Below are positions 25,580-34,133 of a DNA stretch of 64,000 nt, piece by piece. Origin of the DNA: Anaerosolibacter carboniphilus (lineage in GTDB: Bacteria; Bacillota; Clostridia; Peptostreptococcales; Thermotaleaceae). The notes below the pieces were generated by a model. The model worked only from the letters and a program-made list of their open reading frames with translations. It was not told where the DNA came from and searched no databases. Each line of letters begins with the position of its first letter. Position 1 is the first letter of the stretch. The translations under genes were made by a program, and so were the position numbers. The stretch lies in the NCBI RefSeq assembly GCF_014205875.1, contig NZ_JACHEN010000017.1, forward strand, positions 46,646 through 110,645. The letters run 5' to 3'.

Positions 25580-26788
25580 TTATTCCTCCTTAAATTTCAG
25601 CATATGACCTAGTTTTTCTTTTTTCGTTTGTAAGTAATAGGCATTTCTTTCATTGTGATTCATCTGAATAGGAACGCGTTCCACAACCTCTAGGCCATAA
25701 CCTGTAAGTCCCGATAGTTTCTTGGGGTTATTGGTCATCAGGCGTATTTTTCGAATGCCTAGATCGAATAAAATCTGTGCGCCAATGCCATAATCCCGCA
25801 TATCTTCAGGGAAACCTAAAGCAAGATTGGCTTCTACCGTATCCATGCCTTGATCCTGTAAAGCATAGGCCTTCAATTTATTGATGAGGCCGATCCCTCG
25901 TCCCTCTTGACGCATATAAAGGAGAACGCCACGACCTTCCTCATCGATGGCCTTCATGGCAGCGGCATATTGATCGCCACAATCGCAGCGTATAGAACCA
26001 AACGCATCCCCTGTGAGACATTCGGAGTGGACCCGAACAAGAACGGGACTACCATCGGAAATATCTCCCTTGACCAAAGCCAAATGGTGCTCACCATTCA
26101 ACTTGTTTTGATAACCGACGATTCGAAAATCGCCATATTTGGTAGGCATATTGGCTTCCGTTACTTTCTCCACCAATAGCTCATGTTTTCGACGGTAGGC
26201 AATCAAATCTGCGATGGTGACGATTTTTAATTGATGCTCCTTGACGTACTCCATTAATTCTCCAACCCGTGCCATCGTGCCATCCTCATTCATGATTTCA
26301 CAGATAACACCCGCTGGGTATAAATCTGCTAATCTGGCAAAATCAACGGCTGCCTCCGTATGACCAGAACGTTTTAGTACGCCGCCTTCCCTGGCTTCTA
26401 AAGGAAAGATGTGACCAGGACGCTTAAAGTCCTCGGGGTTTGCGTCAGGATCCAGCACCTTAAGAATTGTGGCTGATCGTTCAAAGGCAGAGATTCCCGT
26501 GGTGGTTTCCACGGCATCAATAGATACGGTAAAGGCTGTTTGATGGAGATCGGTATTCTGGGTAACCATTTGAGGAATCTTAAGTTTTCTGAGTCTTTCT
26601 CCTAGGATAGGCATGCAGATCAATCCTCGGCCGTATTTGGCCATGAAATTGATGGCTTCTGGAGTAGCTTTTTCTGCAGCCATGAGAAGATCCCCTTCAT
26701 TTTCACGGTCTTCATCGTCTACGACTACTATGATCTTGCCATTTTTTATATCCTCAATGGCTTCTTCAATCGTGTTAAACTTGTACAT
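25580..26788 (-). CDS. ribBA: Bifunctional DHBP synthase / GTP cyclohydrolase II
   Basis: A 402-residue fusion. Residues about 1-200 are 3,4-dihydroxy-2-butanone-4-phosphate synthase ([11 protein letters not shown] metal-binding loop, [15 protein letters not shown]). About 205-400 is GTP cyclohydrolase II ([20 protein letters not shown] zinc-Cys motif, [17 protein letters not shown]). It supplies both precursors of riboflavin. The ATG at 26788 follows TGAGGTGATATA. It sits between ribE and ribH in the usual Firmicutes ribDEAH order. About 125 bases before the start contain a hairpin-type repeat, unusual inside this operon. Confidence 0.97.
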   Translation of the reverse strand: MYKFNTIEEAIEDIKNGKIIVVVDDEDRENEGDLLMAAEKATPEAINFMAKYGRGLICMPILGERLRKLKIPQMVTQNTDLHQTAFTVSIDAVETTTGISAFERSATILKVLDPDANPEDFKRPGHIFPLEAREGGVLKRSGHTEAAVDFARLADLYPAGVICEIMNEDGTMARVGELMEYVKEHQLKIVTIADLIAYRRKHELLVEKVTEANMPTKYGDFRIVGYQNKLNGEHHLALVKGDISDGSPVLVRVHSECLTGDAFGSIRCDCGDQYAAAMKAIDEEGRGVLLYMRQEGRGIGLINKLKAYALQDQGMDTVEANLALGFPEDMRDYGIGAQILFDLGIRKIRLMTNNPKKLSGLTGYGLEVVERVPIQMNHNERNAYYLQTKKEKLGHMLKFKEE

Positions 26789-26813
26789 TATATCACCTCA
26801 TCATATATGTTTT

Positions 26814-26908
26814 ATGTTGGAGGTTGTAGGTTGAATGTTAATTGATTTTATATCTTGTGGCCTTAAAACATCTAAAAAATTTCTCTTTCAACCTATCTCC
26901 TATCTCTT
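26814..26908 (-). repeat. Hairpin-type repeat inside the rib operon (copy 2 of the 24-base element)
   Basis: The minus strand carries the 24-mer AAGAGATAGGAGATAGGTTG plus AAAG (26908-26885) just after the ribE stop. About 60 bases later come ATTCAACCTACAACCTCC, complementary to the GGTTGAA core. A similar arrangement follows glnA at 8528. Confidence 0.65.
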
Positions 26909-26914
26909 TATTTT

Positions 26915-27565
26915 TTAAGCAAATCCGTGTTCTATCAAGAAACTCAGATCCATCCCTTTTTGAACAGGGGGGGTGTTTCTAAACATAATAAATCTTTCAA
27001 TATATTTTCCCACCAGATCACCTTCTAGATTGACCTCATCTCCTGGACTTTTGTTCAATAGGGTGGTTACCTCTTTGGTGTGGGGAATTACCGATACCTT
27101 GAAAATTCTTTCATCCATATAGGCGACAGTTAAGCTGATCCCATCGATGGCGACAGAACCTTTATGAATAATATACTTTAGAACTTCTGGTGGCGCAGCG
27201 ATGGAGACCCATACGGCGTTGTCTTCTTTTTCAAAAGCTTTGATGATACCCACATCATCGATGTGACCGCTGACAAGATGTCCACCCAGACGATCGCTGA
27301 GCCGTAGGGCTCTCTCTAAATTTACCTTACTTCCAGGGACAAGATTTCTTAAGTTGGTTCGTCCCATAGTCTCTGCCATCACGTCGACGGCAAAGCTATG
27401 GTTGCTATAATCGGTGACTGTAAGGCAGGCACCATTGGTACAGATACTGTCTCCCAATTTTACATCTTCCAGTACCTTTTGGGCTTTGATGACGATTTTG
27501 GCAGATTTGGTGCCTTTCAATACAGATTGGACCACACCGATTTCTTCTACAATTCCAGTAAACAT
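26915..27565 (-). CDS. ribE: Riboflavin synthase, alpha subunit
   Basis: Converts two lumazine molecules to riboflavin plus a pyrimidine. The 216-residue length is standard, with two similar lumazine-binding barrels: first MFTGIVEEIGVVQSV with GDSICTNGACLTVTDY, second GHLVSGHIDDVGII with KGSVAIDGISLTVAYM. AGGAGG lies upstream of the ATG at 27565. It is 31 bases downstream of ribD and 126 bases upstream of ribBA. The second gap carries the 24-base repeat. Confidence 0.97.
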   Translation of the reverse strand: MFTGIVEEIGVVQSVLKGTKSAKIVIKAQKVLEDVKLGDSICTNGACLTVTDYSNHSFAVDVMAETMGRTNLRNLVPGSKVNLERALRLSDRLGGHLVSGHIDDVGIIKAFEKEDNAVWVSIAAPPEVLKYIIHKGSVAIDGISLTVAYMDERIFKVSVIPHTKEVTTLLNKSPGDEVNLEGDLVGKYIERFIMFRNTPPVQKGMDLSFLIEHGFA

Positions 27566-27596
27566 GCAAGGAAAACCTCCTTTCGATACATAATGG

Positions 27597-28691
27597 CTAT
27601 CTATCTACATATCCTTCGATCAAAATATCTTCCTCGAAACGATTGATAGAGATATTCTTAAGATGTACTGCGTCCTTTACAAGGGATTTACCCTGACCTC
27701 CTACGGGTGTTTTTGCACCCGAGCCTCCGAGAATCTTTGGGGAGATGAAGGCCATGACTTTATCCACAATCCCAGCATCTAAAGCCGTATAGTTCAGGGT
27801 GCTGCCGCCCTCCAGTAGAATGCTATCGATTTTTCTTTCACCCAAGGCTTTCATTAAATCAGGTAAACTAACCTGTCCTTGTATGCTGGGGAGAAGGATG
27901 ACTTCAGCGCCCAATTGTTGGAGGGCGATCAACTTCTCCTGAGGAATCTGGTCTGTTGTGGCAATCACCGTTCTGGCTTGGGAAGAAACATGGAGTACCT
28001 GGGCGTTCAAAGGAATCCTTCCACGGCTATCCACTACAATACGAACAGGATCACAGCCCTCCTTAGCATCTAAACGTGTTGTTAACATGGGATCATCGGC
28101 TAAGACGGTGCCTATACCTACCATGATACCTCTATATTGATGTCTGAGCTGATGAACGTATCCTCTAGACTTTTCATTGGTAATCCATTTGGAATCTCCC
28201 GTATAGGCGGCAATTTTTCCATCTAGGGTCATGGCTGTTTTTAAAAGGCAAAATGGAGAACCTGTGGTAATATACTTTATAAAAATTTCATTTGTTTTCT
28301 TAGCCTCATCCTCTAGAATGCCAGTAACAACCTCAATCCCATTGGTCTTTAAAATATCAATACCTTTTCCAGCCACCAGGGGATTGGGATCCATCATGGC
28401 GATCACTACTTTTTTTATTCCTTTTTCTACGATGGCATTGGCACAGGGCGGTGTTTTGCCATAATGGGAGCAAGGCTCCAGGGTCACATACATGGTGGCA
28501 CCATAGACATCCTCTGCAGCATTTTCAAAAGCATTGATTTCTGCATGGGGACCTCCGTAGAGCTGATGATAACCTTCGCCGATGATACGACCCTCTTTGA
28601 CAATTACGGCACCAACCAAGGGATTAGGACTGGTGTAGCCAATGCCTTCTCGAGCCAGTGCCAAAGCCCTGCTCATATATTTCACTTCCAT
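27597..28691 (-). CDS. ribD: Bifunctional riboflavin deaminase / reductase RibD
   Basis: First gene of the riboswitch-controlled operon. The N-terminal zinc deaminase (about 1-145) has HAEINAFENA and PCSHYGKTPPCANAI zinc motifs. The C-terminal NADPH reductase (about 150-360) has LKTAMTLDGKIAAYTGDSKW and ILLEGGSTLNYTALDAG. The 364-residue length is standard. The ATG at 28691 is preceded by GAGGTGATTCC. The 5' leader from 28692 to 29086 contains the FMN aptamer, its terminator, and a further unexplained hairpin region. Confidence 0.97.
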   Translation of the reverse strand: MEVKYMSRALALAREGIGYTSPNPLVGAVIVKEGRIIGEGYHQLYGGPHAEINAFENAAEDVYGATMYVTLEPCSHYGKTPPCANAIVEKGIKKVVIAMMDPNPLVAGKGIDILKTNGIEVVTGILEDEAKKTNEIFIKYITTGSPFCLLKTAMTLDGKIAAYTGDSKWITNEKSRGYVHQLRHQYRGIMVGIGTVLADDPMLTTRLDAKEGCDPVRIVVDSRGRIPLNAQVLHVSSQARTVIATTDQIPQEKLIALQQLGAEVILLPSIQGQVSLPDLMKALGERKIDSILLEGGSTLNYTALDAGIVDKVMAFISPKILGGSGAKTPVGGQGKSLVKDAVHLKNISINRFEEDILIEGYVDR

Positions 28692-28730
28692 GGAATCACC
28701 TCAATCTAAAATAAAAAATAAAATTCGCAT

Positions 28731-28800
28731 GTTGCTATCGCAACTCCTCAGAAGGCGCCAACGAAATCTCTTCGAGGGAGGCTCTCGAGATTTCCGTTGC
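28731..28800 (-). other. Unexplained structured leader segment between riboswitch terminator and ribD
   Basis: On the minus strand: GCAACGGAAATCTCGAGAG, then CCTCCCTCGAAGAGATTTCGTTG (an imperfect long stem), followed by GTTGCGATAGCAAC, a small GATA-loop hairpin, and a T-rich run. It is not part of the FMN aptamer consensus. Confidence 0.5.
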
Positions 28801-28875
28801 TTAAAAGGTCCCTATATTCTAACAGATGCTTCATAAAAGTCCCAGCAGTATATAGGATTTATATACAAAATAAAT

Positions 28876-28903
28876 AAGCCCTGAAAATAGTATTTTCAGG
28901 GCT
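28876..28903 (-). terminator. FMN riboswitch terminator
   Basis: AAGCCCTGAAAATA and its complement, followed by TATTTATTTT on the minus strand. It is the expression platform between aptamer and ribD. Confidence 0.9.
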
Positions 28904-28952
28904 TGTTGATTCTATGTCACACAAAAGGAAATAAATTACACCTGTGACCTTA

Positions 28953-29072
28953 TTATGCACCTTCTTCCATCCAGACTTTACTGTCGGTACTGGAATTACA
29001 CCAGTTCTGCAACTTTCGTCGCTCGCGGACTTTACCGCCGGTCGGGAATTACACCCTGCCCTGAAGGTTCTA
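28953..29072 (-). promoter_or_regulatory. FMN riboswitch (RFN element)
   Basis: Minus-strand conserved blocks in order: AACCTTCAGGGCAGGGTG, AATTCCCGACCGGCGGTAAA, GTCCGCGAGC, ACTGGTGTAATTCCAGTACC, GACAGTAAAGTCTGGATGG and GAAGAAGGT. It controls the rib operon by termination when FMN is abundant. Confidence 0.98.
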
Positions 29073-29086
29073 TTTTGTTTGACACA

Positions 29087-29116
29087 ATCTTATCATCTAC
29101 CGAAAGGATATGTCAA
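29087..29116 (-). promoter_or_regulatory. Sigma-A promoter of the rib operon
   Basis: TTGACA (29116-29111), 18 bases, TAAGAT (29092-29087), directly before the FMN aptamer. Confidence 0.75.
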
Positions 29117-29204
29117 GAATATTTTTGAAAAATTTGAGGATTAGAGTAATCGGTTTCTAGCAAGGCAATACTCCATAAAGAAAGCGTATAGCAAGCCCAA
29201 AGCA

Positions 29205-29228
29205 GTAGGGGCGATTCACGAATCGCCC
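29205..29228. repeat. Short palindromic repeat, copy 2
   Basis: The same 22 bases as copy 1 (core GGCGATTCACGAATCGCC) plus one extra C, between the rib and znu promoters. Confidence 0.85.
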
Positions 29229-29300
29229 ATTGATGGCAGGTATCAGGCGCCCATACAAGATTTCCTATGAATATGTCGATAAATGAAAATAGGAATGAGT

Positions 29301-29329
29301 TGCATTTAAAAAAATTCTATGGTATATTT
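29301..29329 (+). promoter_or_regulatory. Sigma-A promoter of the znu-type operon
   Basis: TTGCAT, 17 bases, TATATT, about 115 bases before the first gene. Confidence 0.65.
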
Positions 29330-29333
29330 CTTG

Positions 29334-29356
29334 TAGATGCAAATCATTAGCATTTA
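29334..29356 (+). promoter_or_regulatory. Putative metalloregulator operator (Zur/Fur/AdcR-like)
   Basis: An imperfect 23-base palindrome centred at 29345 with arms TAGATGC and GCATTTA around AAATCATTA (18 of 23 positions symmetric). It starts 5 bases after the -10. Which metal regulator reads it is not evident. Confidence 0.5.
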
Positions 29357-29369
29357 GATTTTGATTCAT

Positions 29370-29397
29370 CCAAGGACAACGAGAAGGTTGTCCTTGG
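29370..29397 (+). other. Strong stem-loop in the znu leader
   Basis: CCAAGGACAAC/GTTGTCCTTGG, perfect 11-bp stem with a 6-base loop. It is followed by GAACCCCGG rather than a T-run, so it is not a plain terminator. It may stabilise the mRNA or bind a regulator. Confidence 0.6.
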
Positions 29398-29443
29398 AAC
29401 CCCGGAAATAAAATGTTTACATAAAAAGGAGTGAAGGATAAAC

Positions 29444-30391
29444 ATGAAGGGAAAAAGATCAAGAACATGGAGTATTCTATTGATTCTTACTTTGTTGCTA
29501 ATGGGGGGATGCAGCAGGCCAGCGGAAGAAGCCCAAGGAAATACGGAAGAGAAATTGTTGGTGTATGCAAGTTTTTACCCTATGTATGATTTTGCAAAAA
29601 ACATAGGAAAGGATAAAATAGATCTTAAGCTTATGATCCCACCAGGTGTAGAAGCCCATGACTGGGAACCTACGGCAAAGTTGATGGGAGAAATGGAAAA
29701 GGCAGATGTTTTCATCTATAATGGCCTGGACATAGAGCCTTGGGCTGAAAAGATGACGGGGTCCATTGAAAATGATCAACTCATTACTGTAGAAGCTTCC
29801 CAGGATGTGGATTTGATAAAGGCAGAAGAACATGAAGATGAACATGAAGAGGAAGAAGAACATGGAGAATATGATCCCCATGTGTGGCTAAATCCTATGA
29901 ATGCCATGAAACAGGCTGAAAATATCAAAAATGCCTTTGTGAAAGCAGATGAAGAGAACAAGGATTTCTATGAGGCAAACTTTGAGGAATTTGCAAATAA
30001 ATTAAGAGCATTAGATGAGAAGTATAAGCAGGAATTAAGCAATATGAAGAGAAAAGAAATAGTGGTAGCCCATGCTGCTTTTGGTTATTTGGCAAATCGG
30101 TATGATTTAGAGCAAGTGGCTATTACTGGATTATCCCCTCAAGAAGAGCCTAGTGCTGCCAAACTGGCAGAGATTACCGAATTCGCGAAGGATCATAGCT
30201 TAAAATATATTTTCTTTGAGACATTGACGAGTCCTAAATTAGCACAAGTGCTTGCAGCTGAGGTAGGGGCTGAGACATTGGTGCTGAATCCATTGGAAGG
30301 ATTGACCCAAGAGGAAATCAATGCTGGAAAGGATTATATCGCTGTTATGGAGGAAAATCTTGCAGCCTTGAAAACCGCGTTAGGAGAGTAG
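29444..30391 (+). CDS. znuA: Zinc/manganese ABC transporter substrate-binding lipoprotein
   Basis: A 315-residue cluster A-I solute-binding protein. Signal with lipobox LLMGGC near residue 22. HDWEPTAKLMG (first metal His), an acidic/His loop HEDEHEEEEEHGEYDPH typical of zinc-binding ZnuA/AdcA, then DPHVWLNPMNA, VAHAAFGYLANRY and ETLTSPKLA (acidic ligand). The His/Glu-rich loop favours zinc over manganese. SD AAGGAG. It heads a znuA-znuC-znuB operon with a 2-base gap to the next gene. Confidence 0.92.
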   Translation: MKGKRSRTWSILLILTLLLMGGCSRPAEEAQGNTEEKLLVYASFYPMYDFAKNIGKDKIDLKLMIPPGVEAHDWEPTAKLMGEMEKADVFIYNGLDIEPWAEKMTGSIENDQLITVEASQDVDLIKAEEHEDEHEEEEEHGEYDPHVWLNPMNAMKQAENIKNAFVKADEENKDFYEANFEEFANKLRALDEKYKQELSNMKRKEIVVAHAAFGYLANRYDLEQVAITGLSPQEEPSAAKLAEITEFAKDHSLKYIFFETLTSPKLAQVLAAEVGAETLVLNPLEGLTQEEINAGKDYIAVMEENLAALKTALGE

Positions 30392-30393
30392 AA

Positions 30394-31149
30394 ATGAACA
30401 AGGTAGTAGAAATAAAGAATGTTTTCTTTGGATACGATCAAAATTTGGTCTTGGAGAATATTAACCTGGATATTTATGAGGGCGATTACTTGGGAATTGT
30501 AGGGCCTAACGGCTCTGCCAAGAGTACCTTATTAAAGCTGATGCTGAATATTTTAAAACCGACCCAGGGCAAAATTGAAATCTTCGGACAGAACATCGAA
30601 AAATTTAGAGGGTGGGGAAAGATTGGTTATGTGGCGCAGAAGGCCAATTCCTTCAACACCAGCTTTCCAGCCACGGTAGAAGAAGTGGTTGGAGCAAACC
30701 TTTATTCCCATATTGGGTTATTTCGGCGTATGAACAAAGCCCATAGGGAGCAGATTCATGAGGCTTTGAGTGTGGTAGGTATGGAAGCCTATTGTAAAAG
30801 GTTGATTGGGAATCTATCTGGTGGACAGCAGCAGAAGGTATTTATTGCCCGGGCTTTGGTGAGCGCACCCAAGGTAATTTTTTTAGATGAGCCTACGGTA
30901 GGAATTGATTTGAAATCCCAAGGCGAGTTCTATGAATTGTTGGAGAGGCTGAACAAAGAGATGGGCATCACCATCGTCATGATTTCCCATGACATAGGGA
31001 TGATTACGGAAAAGGTTAGTCGTGTGGCATGTATGGGAGACAAACGTCTCGTTACCCATCACAACTGCTGCAATATCCCCTTGAGCGAAGTTATGACACA
31101 ATTTTACGGGGAGCAAATGAAGCTCCTGGTTCATCATCATCACCGTTAA
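30394..31149 (+). CDS. znuC: Metal ABC transporter ATP-binding protein
   Basis: The 251-residue ATPase of the operon: Walker A GPNGSAKSTLL (Ala replaces the last Gly of GxGKS, a variant I believe occurs in this metal-transporter group), Q-loop at VAQKANS, signature LSGGQQQKVFIARAL, Walker B VIFLDEPTVG and H-loop ISHDIG. The C-terminus ends in HHHHR. It starts two bases after znuA and sits 16 bases before znuB, so the three are one transcript. Confidence 0.93.
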   Translation: MNKVVEIKNVFFGYDQNLVLENINLDIYEGDYLGIVGPNGSAKSTLLKLMLNILKPTQGKIEIFGQNIEKFRGWGKIGYVAQKANSFNTSFPATVEEVVGANLYSHIGLFRRMNKAHREQIHEALSVVGMEAYCKRLIGNLSGGQQQKVFIARALVSAPKVIFLDEPTVGIDLKSQGEFYELLERLNKEMGITIVMISHDIGMITEKVSRVACMGDKRLVTHHNCCNIPLSEVMTQFYGEQMKLLVHHHHR

Positions 31150-31165
31150 GAAGGAGCCGTAGATT

Positions 31166-31993
31166 ATGCTAGAATTTTTACAATACAGCTTTATGCAAAG
31201 AGCTTTACTGGCAGGAATAACCATTGGGATATTGTGCCCCTTGATTGGGATCTTCCTTGTACTAAGGCGAATGTCGCTCATCGGGGACAGTTTGTCCCAT
31301 GTGGCTTTGGCTGGCGTAGCAGCAGGGATTCTAGGGGGAGTCTATCCTCTCTGGATGGCACTGATTTTTTCCGTAGGGGCTGCCTTGGCCATTGAACGCT
31401 TAAGAAAAAGCTATGAACAGTATGCAGAACTTGCCATCGCCATTATTCTATCTGCGGGGATCGGTACAGCAGTTGTCTTGATCAGCTTGGCAAAGGGATT
31501 TAATGTAGATTTGTTTGGCTATCTCTTTGGGAGCATTACAACGGTATTGAAAGAAGATCTCTGGCTAATTGGTGGGCTAGGAGTTTTTATCATATTGGCT
31601 ATTCGGCTGCTCTACAAGGAGTTGTTCTATATTGCCTTTGATGAGGAAGGTGCAAGGTTGGCTGGAATCCCAGTAAAGTGGATCAATCTTTTCTTTATTT
31701 TAATGATCGCCATCACGATCACTGTATCTATGCGAATTGTAGGCGTTCTTTTGGTATCATCCCTCATGGTAATTCCCGTGGCTACGAGCCTGCAAATTGC
31801 AAAGAGCTTCAAGCATGCCACAGTTTTAGCCGTTATATTTGCCCAGCTGGCAGTCATTTCTGGGATTATCATTTCCTATTATTTCGAATTGGCTTCAGGC
31901 GGCACCATTGTGCTGCTGTCTGTTCTTATATTGATGATGGTCATTAGTGGAAAGAATATTGTCAAGAGAATGAAAGGTACAACTGTTTCTTAA
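31166..31993 (+). CDS. znuB: Metal ABC transporter permease
   Basis: A 275-residue membrane protein of the ABC-3 family with about eight helices: LVLRRMSLIGDSLSHVALAG, LFGYLFGSITTV, FDEEGARLAGIPV and MRIVGVLLVSSLMVIPVATS. It forms the channel with ZnuC for zinc taken up via ZnuA. SD AGAAGGAGC. A terminator follows at 32008, and then a putative zinc-associated permease gene. Confidence 0.93.
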   Translation: MLEFLQYSFMQRALLAGITIGILCPLIGIFLVLRRMSLIGDSLSHVALAGVAAGILGGVYPLWMALIFSVGAALAIERLRKSYEQYAELAIAIILSAGIGTAVVLISLAKGFNVDLFGYLFGSITTVLKEDLWLIGGLGVFIILAIRLLYKELFYIAFDEEGARLAGIPVKWINLFFILMIAITITVSMRIVGVLLVSSLMVIPVATSLQIAKSFKHATVLAVIFAQLAVISGIIISYYFELASGGTIVLLSVLILMMVISGKNIVKRMKGTTVS

Positions 31994-32007
31994 GAATAGA
32001 AAAATGC

Positions 32008-32038
32008 AGGGGCTCCCGCTTTTGAGGAGCCCTTTCTT
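32008..32038 (+). terminator. Intrinsic terminator of znuACB
   Basis: AGGGGCTCC/GGAGCCCT arms, 9-base loop, then TTTCTTTA. Confidence 0.85.
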
Positions 32039-32161
32039 TACATTGAAACAAAGAAAACATGGTGAGGAATGTTTGACCAAAGATGACAATTGTTTTGAAT
32101 ATTTGGAAGATAAAGTACAATGAAATGAATGCTTTCTAAGGTGAAAGGGGGAAAGATATAG

Positions 32162-33313
32162 GTGTTGGGGTCAGAAAAAAGGACAAGGGATCTTTTTACA
32201 CAGCTTAGCATGCTCGTGTTCTTAGGTCTCATTTTATTTGTAGGAGTATATGTAATTTGGGAAGGCGATTTACTGTCTGCTTCTTCATCGGCGTTAGAGG
32301 GGTTCACAACCGTTTTTCTCAGCATTATTCTGGAAGCGATTCCCTTTGTGATGATCGGTGCTTTTGTATCATCGATGATTCAGATGTTTGTTTCAGAGCA
32401 GACCATTGCCAAAGTTATTCCCAAAAACCGATTTTTGGGGCTGTTGGCAGCATCTCTGATGGGATTTATTTTTCCTGTTTGTGAGTGTGCCATTGTGCCG
32501 ATCATGAGAAGACTGATGAACAAGGGCGTGCCATTACATATTGCTGTTACGTTCATGCTGGCAGTGCCTATCGTGAATCCGGTGGTATTGACATCCACGT
32601 ATTATGCATTCTCTGGACAAACCTCCATGGTGCTACTGAGGGGTGGATTGGGAATATTCGGGGCCGTTTTGATTGGGCATATCATAGGACTTTTAGAGGG
32701 AAAAAAGAATCCTTTAAAAAATCATGGGATATCCGAGGGATCAGGATGCGGTTGTGGACATCATCACCATGAGGAATTTGAAAATGGATTGGAAATTGAG
32801 GAAGAACATCATAGCCACCACCATGGAGCGCATCATCATGATCATCACCATCCTTGTGGATGTGAGCATCATCATGGGCATCCTGCTGTCCATCAGAAGC
32901 AGGGATTATGGAGAACACTGATGGATGTCATGGAGCATATGAGCTTGGAACTATATGATGTAGGAAAGTTCTTGATTCTGGGGGCATTCCTTTCCGCATT
33001 GATGCAGACCTTTGTATCTAGAAGCTACATTCTATCCATTGGTCAGGGTAGTGTCACTTCTGTATTGGTTATGATGCTGATGGCCTTTGTATTGTCTTTG
33101 TGTTCTGAAGCCGATGCGTTTATTGCCAGAACCTTCCTAGGACAGTTTACAACGGGCTCCATCGTAGGCTTTCTGATATTTGGACCGATGATTGATATCA
33201 AGAATACTTTAATGCTCAGTGGTGCTTTTAAAGGAAAATTTGTTGTTAAGCTTATTGTTGTAATCTCTATGGTGTGCTTCATGTTGGCCATGCTAGTCAA
33301 TATCATTGGATGA
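32162..33313 (+). CDS. Permease of the DUF318/YraQ-YcgR family with a very His-rich loop
   Basis: A 383-residue protein with 8-9 helices: FLSIILEAIPFVMIGAFVSS, FPVCECAIVPIMRRL (the CxCxxxP-like motif of the family), AVPIVNPVVLTSTYYAF and CSEADAFIARTF. Between helices lies a roughly 70-residue loop with over twenty histidines and a CGC motif (GCGCGHHHHEE, HHHDHHHPCGCEHHHGH), suited to binding zinc or another metal. The start is GTG at 32162 after AAAGGGGG. A TIGR03943 partner follows at 33328. In Bacillus the ycgR-ycgQ pair is zinc-associated, which together with the znu neighbours makes zinc likely; substrate unproven. Confidence 0.88.
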   Translation: MLGSEKRTRDLFTQLSMLVFLGLILFVGVYVIWEGDLLSASSSALEGFTTVFLSIILEAIPFVMIGAFVSSMIQMFVSEQTIAKVIPKNRFLGLLAASLMGFIFPVCECAIVPIMRRLMNKGVPLHIAVTFMLAVPIVNPVVLTSTYYAFSGQTSMVLLRGGLGIFGAVLIGHIIGLLEGKKNPLKNHGISEGSGCGCGHHHHEEFENGLEIEEEHHSHHHGAHHHDHHHPCGCEHHHGHPAVHQKQGLWRTLMDVMEHMSLELYDVGKFLILGAFLSALMQTFVSRSYILSIGQGSVTSVLVMMLMAFVLSLCSEADAFIARTFLGQFTTGSIVGFLIFGPMIDIKNTLMLSGAFKGKFVVKLIVVISMVCFMLAMLVNIIG

Positions 33314-33327
33314 TTGGGGGGGTAAAG

Positions 33328-34074
33328 ATGAGACGGTTCAATGTGAATGAAAGCATATGGTTTGCCATTTTATTAGGATTTACCTATTACGTATATCATT
33401 TAATCTCTACGGATAAGATTTTGGTTTTTATCCATCCCAAGATGTTGAAATATGTCTATTTCTCGTTTGCTGTTTTCATGATATTGAGTGGGGTACAATT
33501 GAAACGAATATTTAGCAGACATAACAGAGAATCAATAAAAATTGGATACATTTTATTTCTGATTCCATTGATCCTTGGCTTTGCAGTAGATCCTACTGGA
33601 TTAAGCGCCAGTGTGGCTGCCAAAAAAGGTGTGACCGTCAGCGGCAATAAAGGGTCGATTACCATTGAAGGATCAGAGGAAGAGGCCTTTTTACAGGATG
33701 GAACGATCCTATTTAATGATGAGGATTTTTTATATACTATGGATGAGATCTATAATAATATGGAGAAATATAAGGGAAATAAGGTAGTTATTACGGGCTT
33801 TGTATTTCGGGAAGAAAATTTTCAAGAGAATGAGTTTGTAGTAGCGAGACTTCTGATGAATTGTTGTGCAGCAGACTCTCAAGTGATCGGTCTGTTTAGC
33901 CGAGGTGAAGCTGGAAAGATCGTAGAGGAAGATGAATGGGTAAGGGTGATGGGAACTTTGGATGTTACAGCGTACCATGATGCAATATCTGGTGAAGATA
34001 CCCAGATGCCTGTTATTCAAGTGGAAGAGATTGAAAAAATAGAAAAACCTGCAACCCAGTATGTATATCCATAA
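33328..34074 (+). CDS. TIGR03943-family membrane protein (YcgQ-like)
   Basis: A 248-residue protein with two N-terminal helices (about 10-30, 38-55), a third (about 70-88), and an extracytoplasmic domain with VARLLMNCCAADSQVIG and VMGTLDVTA. It is the usual partner of DUF318 permeases. The start at 33328 is 8 bases after GGGGGG. A longer frame begins at 33274 inside the permease gene but has no SD. It probably acts with the upstream permease in metal handling; the biochemical activity is unknown. Confidence 0.88.
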   Translation: MRRFNVNESIWFAILLGFTYYVYHLISTDKILVFIHPKMLKYVYFSFAVFMILSGVQLKRIFSRHNRESIKIGYILFLIPLILGFAVDPTGLSASVAAKKGVTVSGNKGSITIEGSEEEAFLQDGTILFNDEDFLYTMDEIYNNMEKYKGNKVVITGFVFREENFQENEFVVARLLMNCCAADSQVIGLFSRGEAGKIVEEDEWVRVMGTLDVTAYHDAISGEDTQMPVIQVEEIEKIEKPATQYVYP

Positions 34075-34076
34075 TG

Positions 34077-34110
34077 GTAACACCCTATATGCTAGCATAT
34101 AGGGTGTTAC
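34077..34110 (+). terminator. Perfect 34-base palindrome after the YcgQ-like gene
   Basis: GTAACACCCTATATGCT followed directly by its complement. It begins 3 bases past the stop. No T-run follows on plus (ACTCATC), so it may be a processing hairpin or a weak terminator. Confidence 0.6.
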
Positions 34111-34133
34111 TCATCTATAGGAGACTCTTTTTG

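Noticed and set aside
29498..29881. Minus-strand frame within the zinc-binding lipoprotein
   Set aside because: It is antisense to znuA, which has a lipobox and the full solute-binding pattern.
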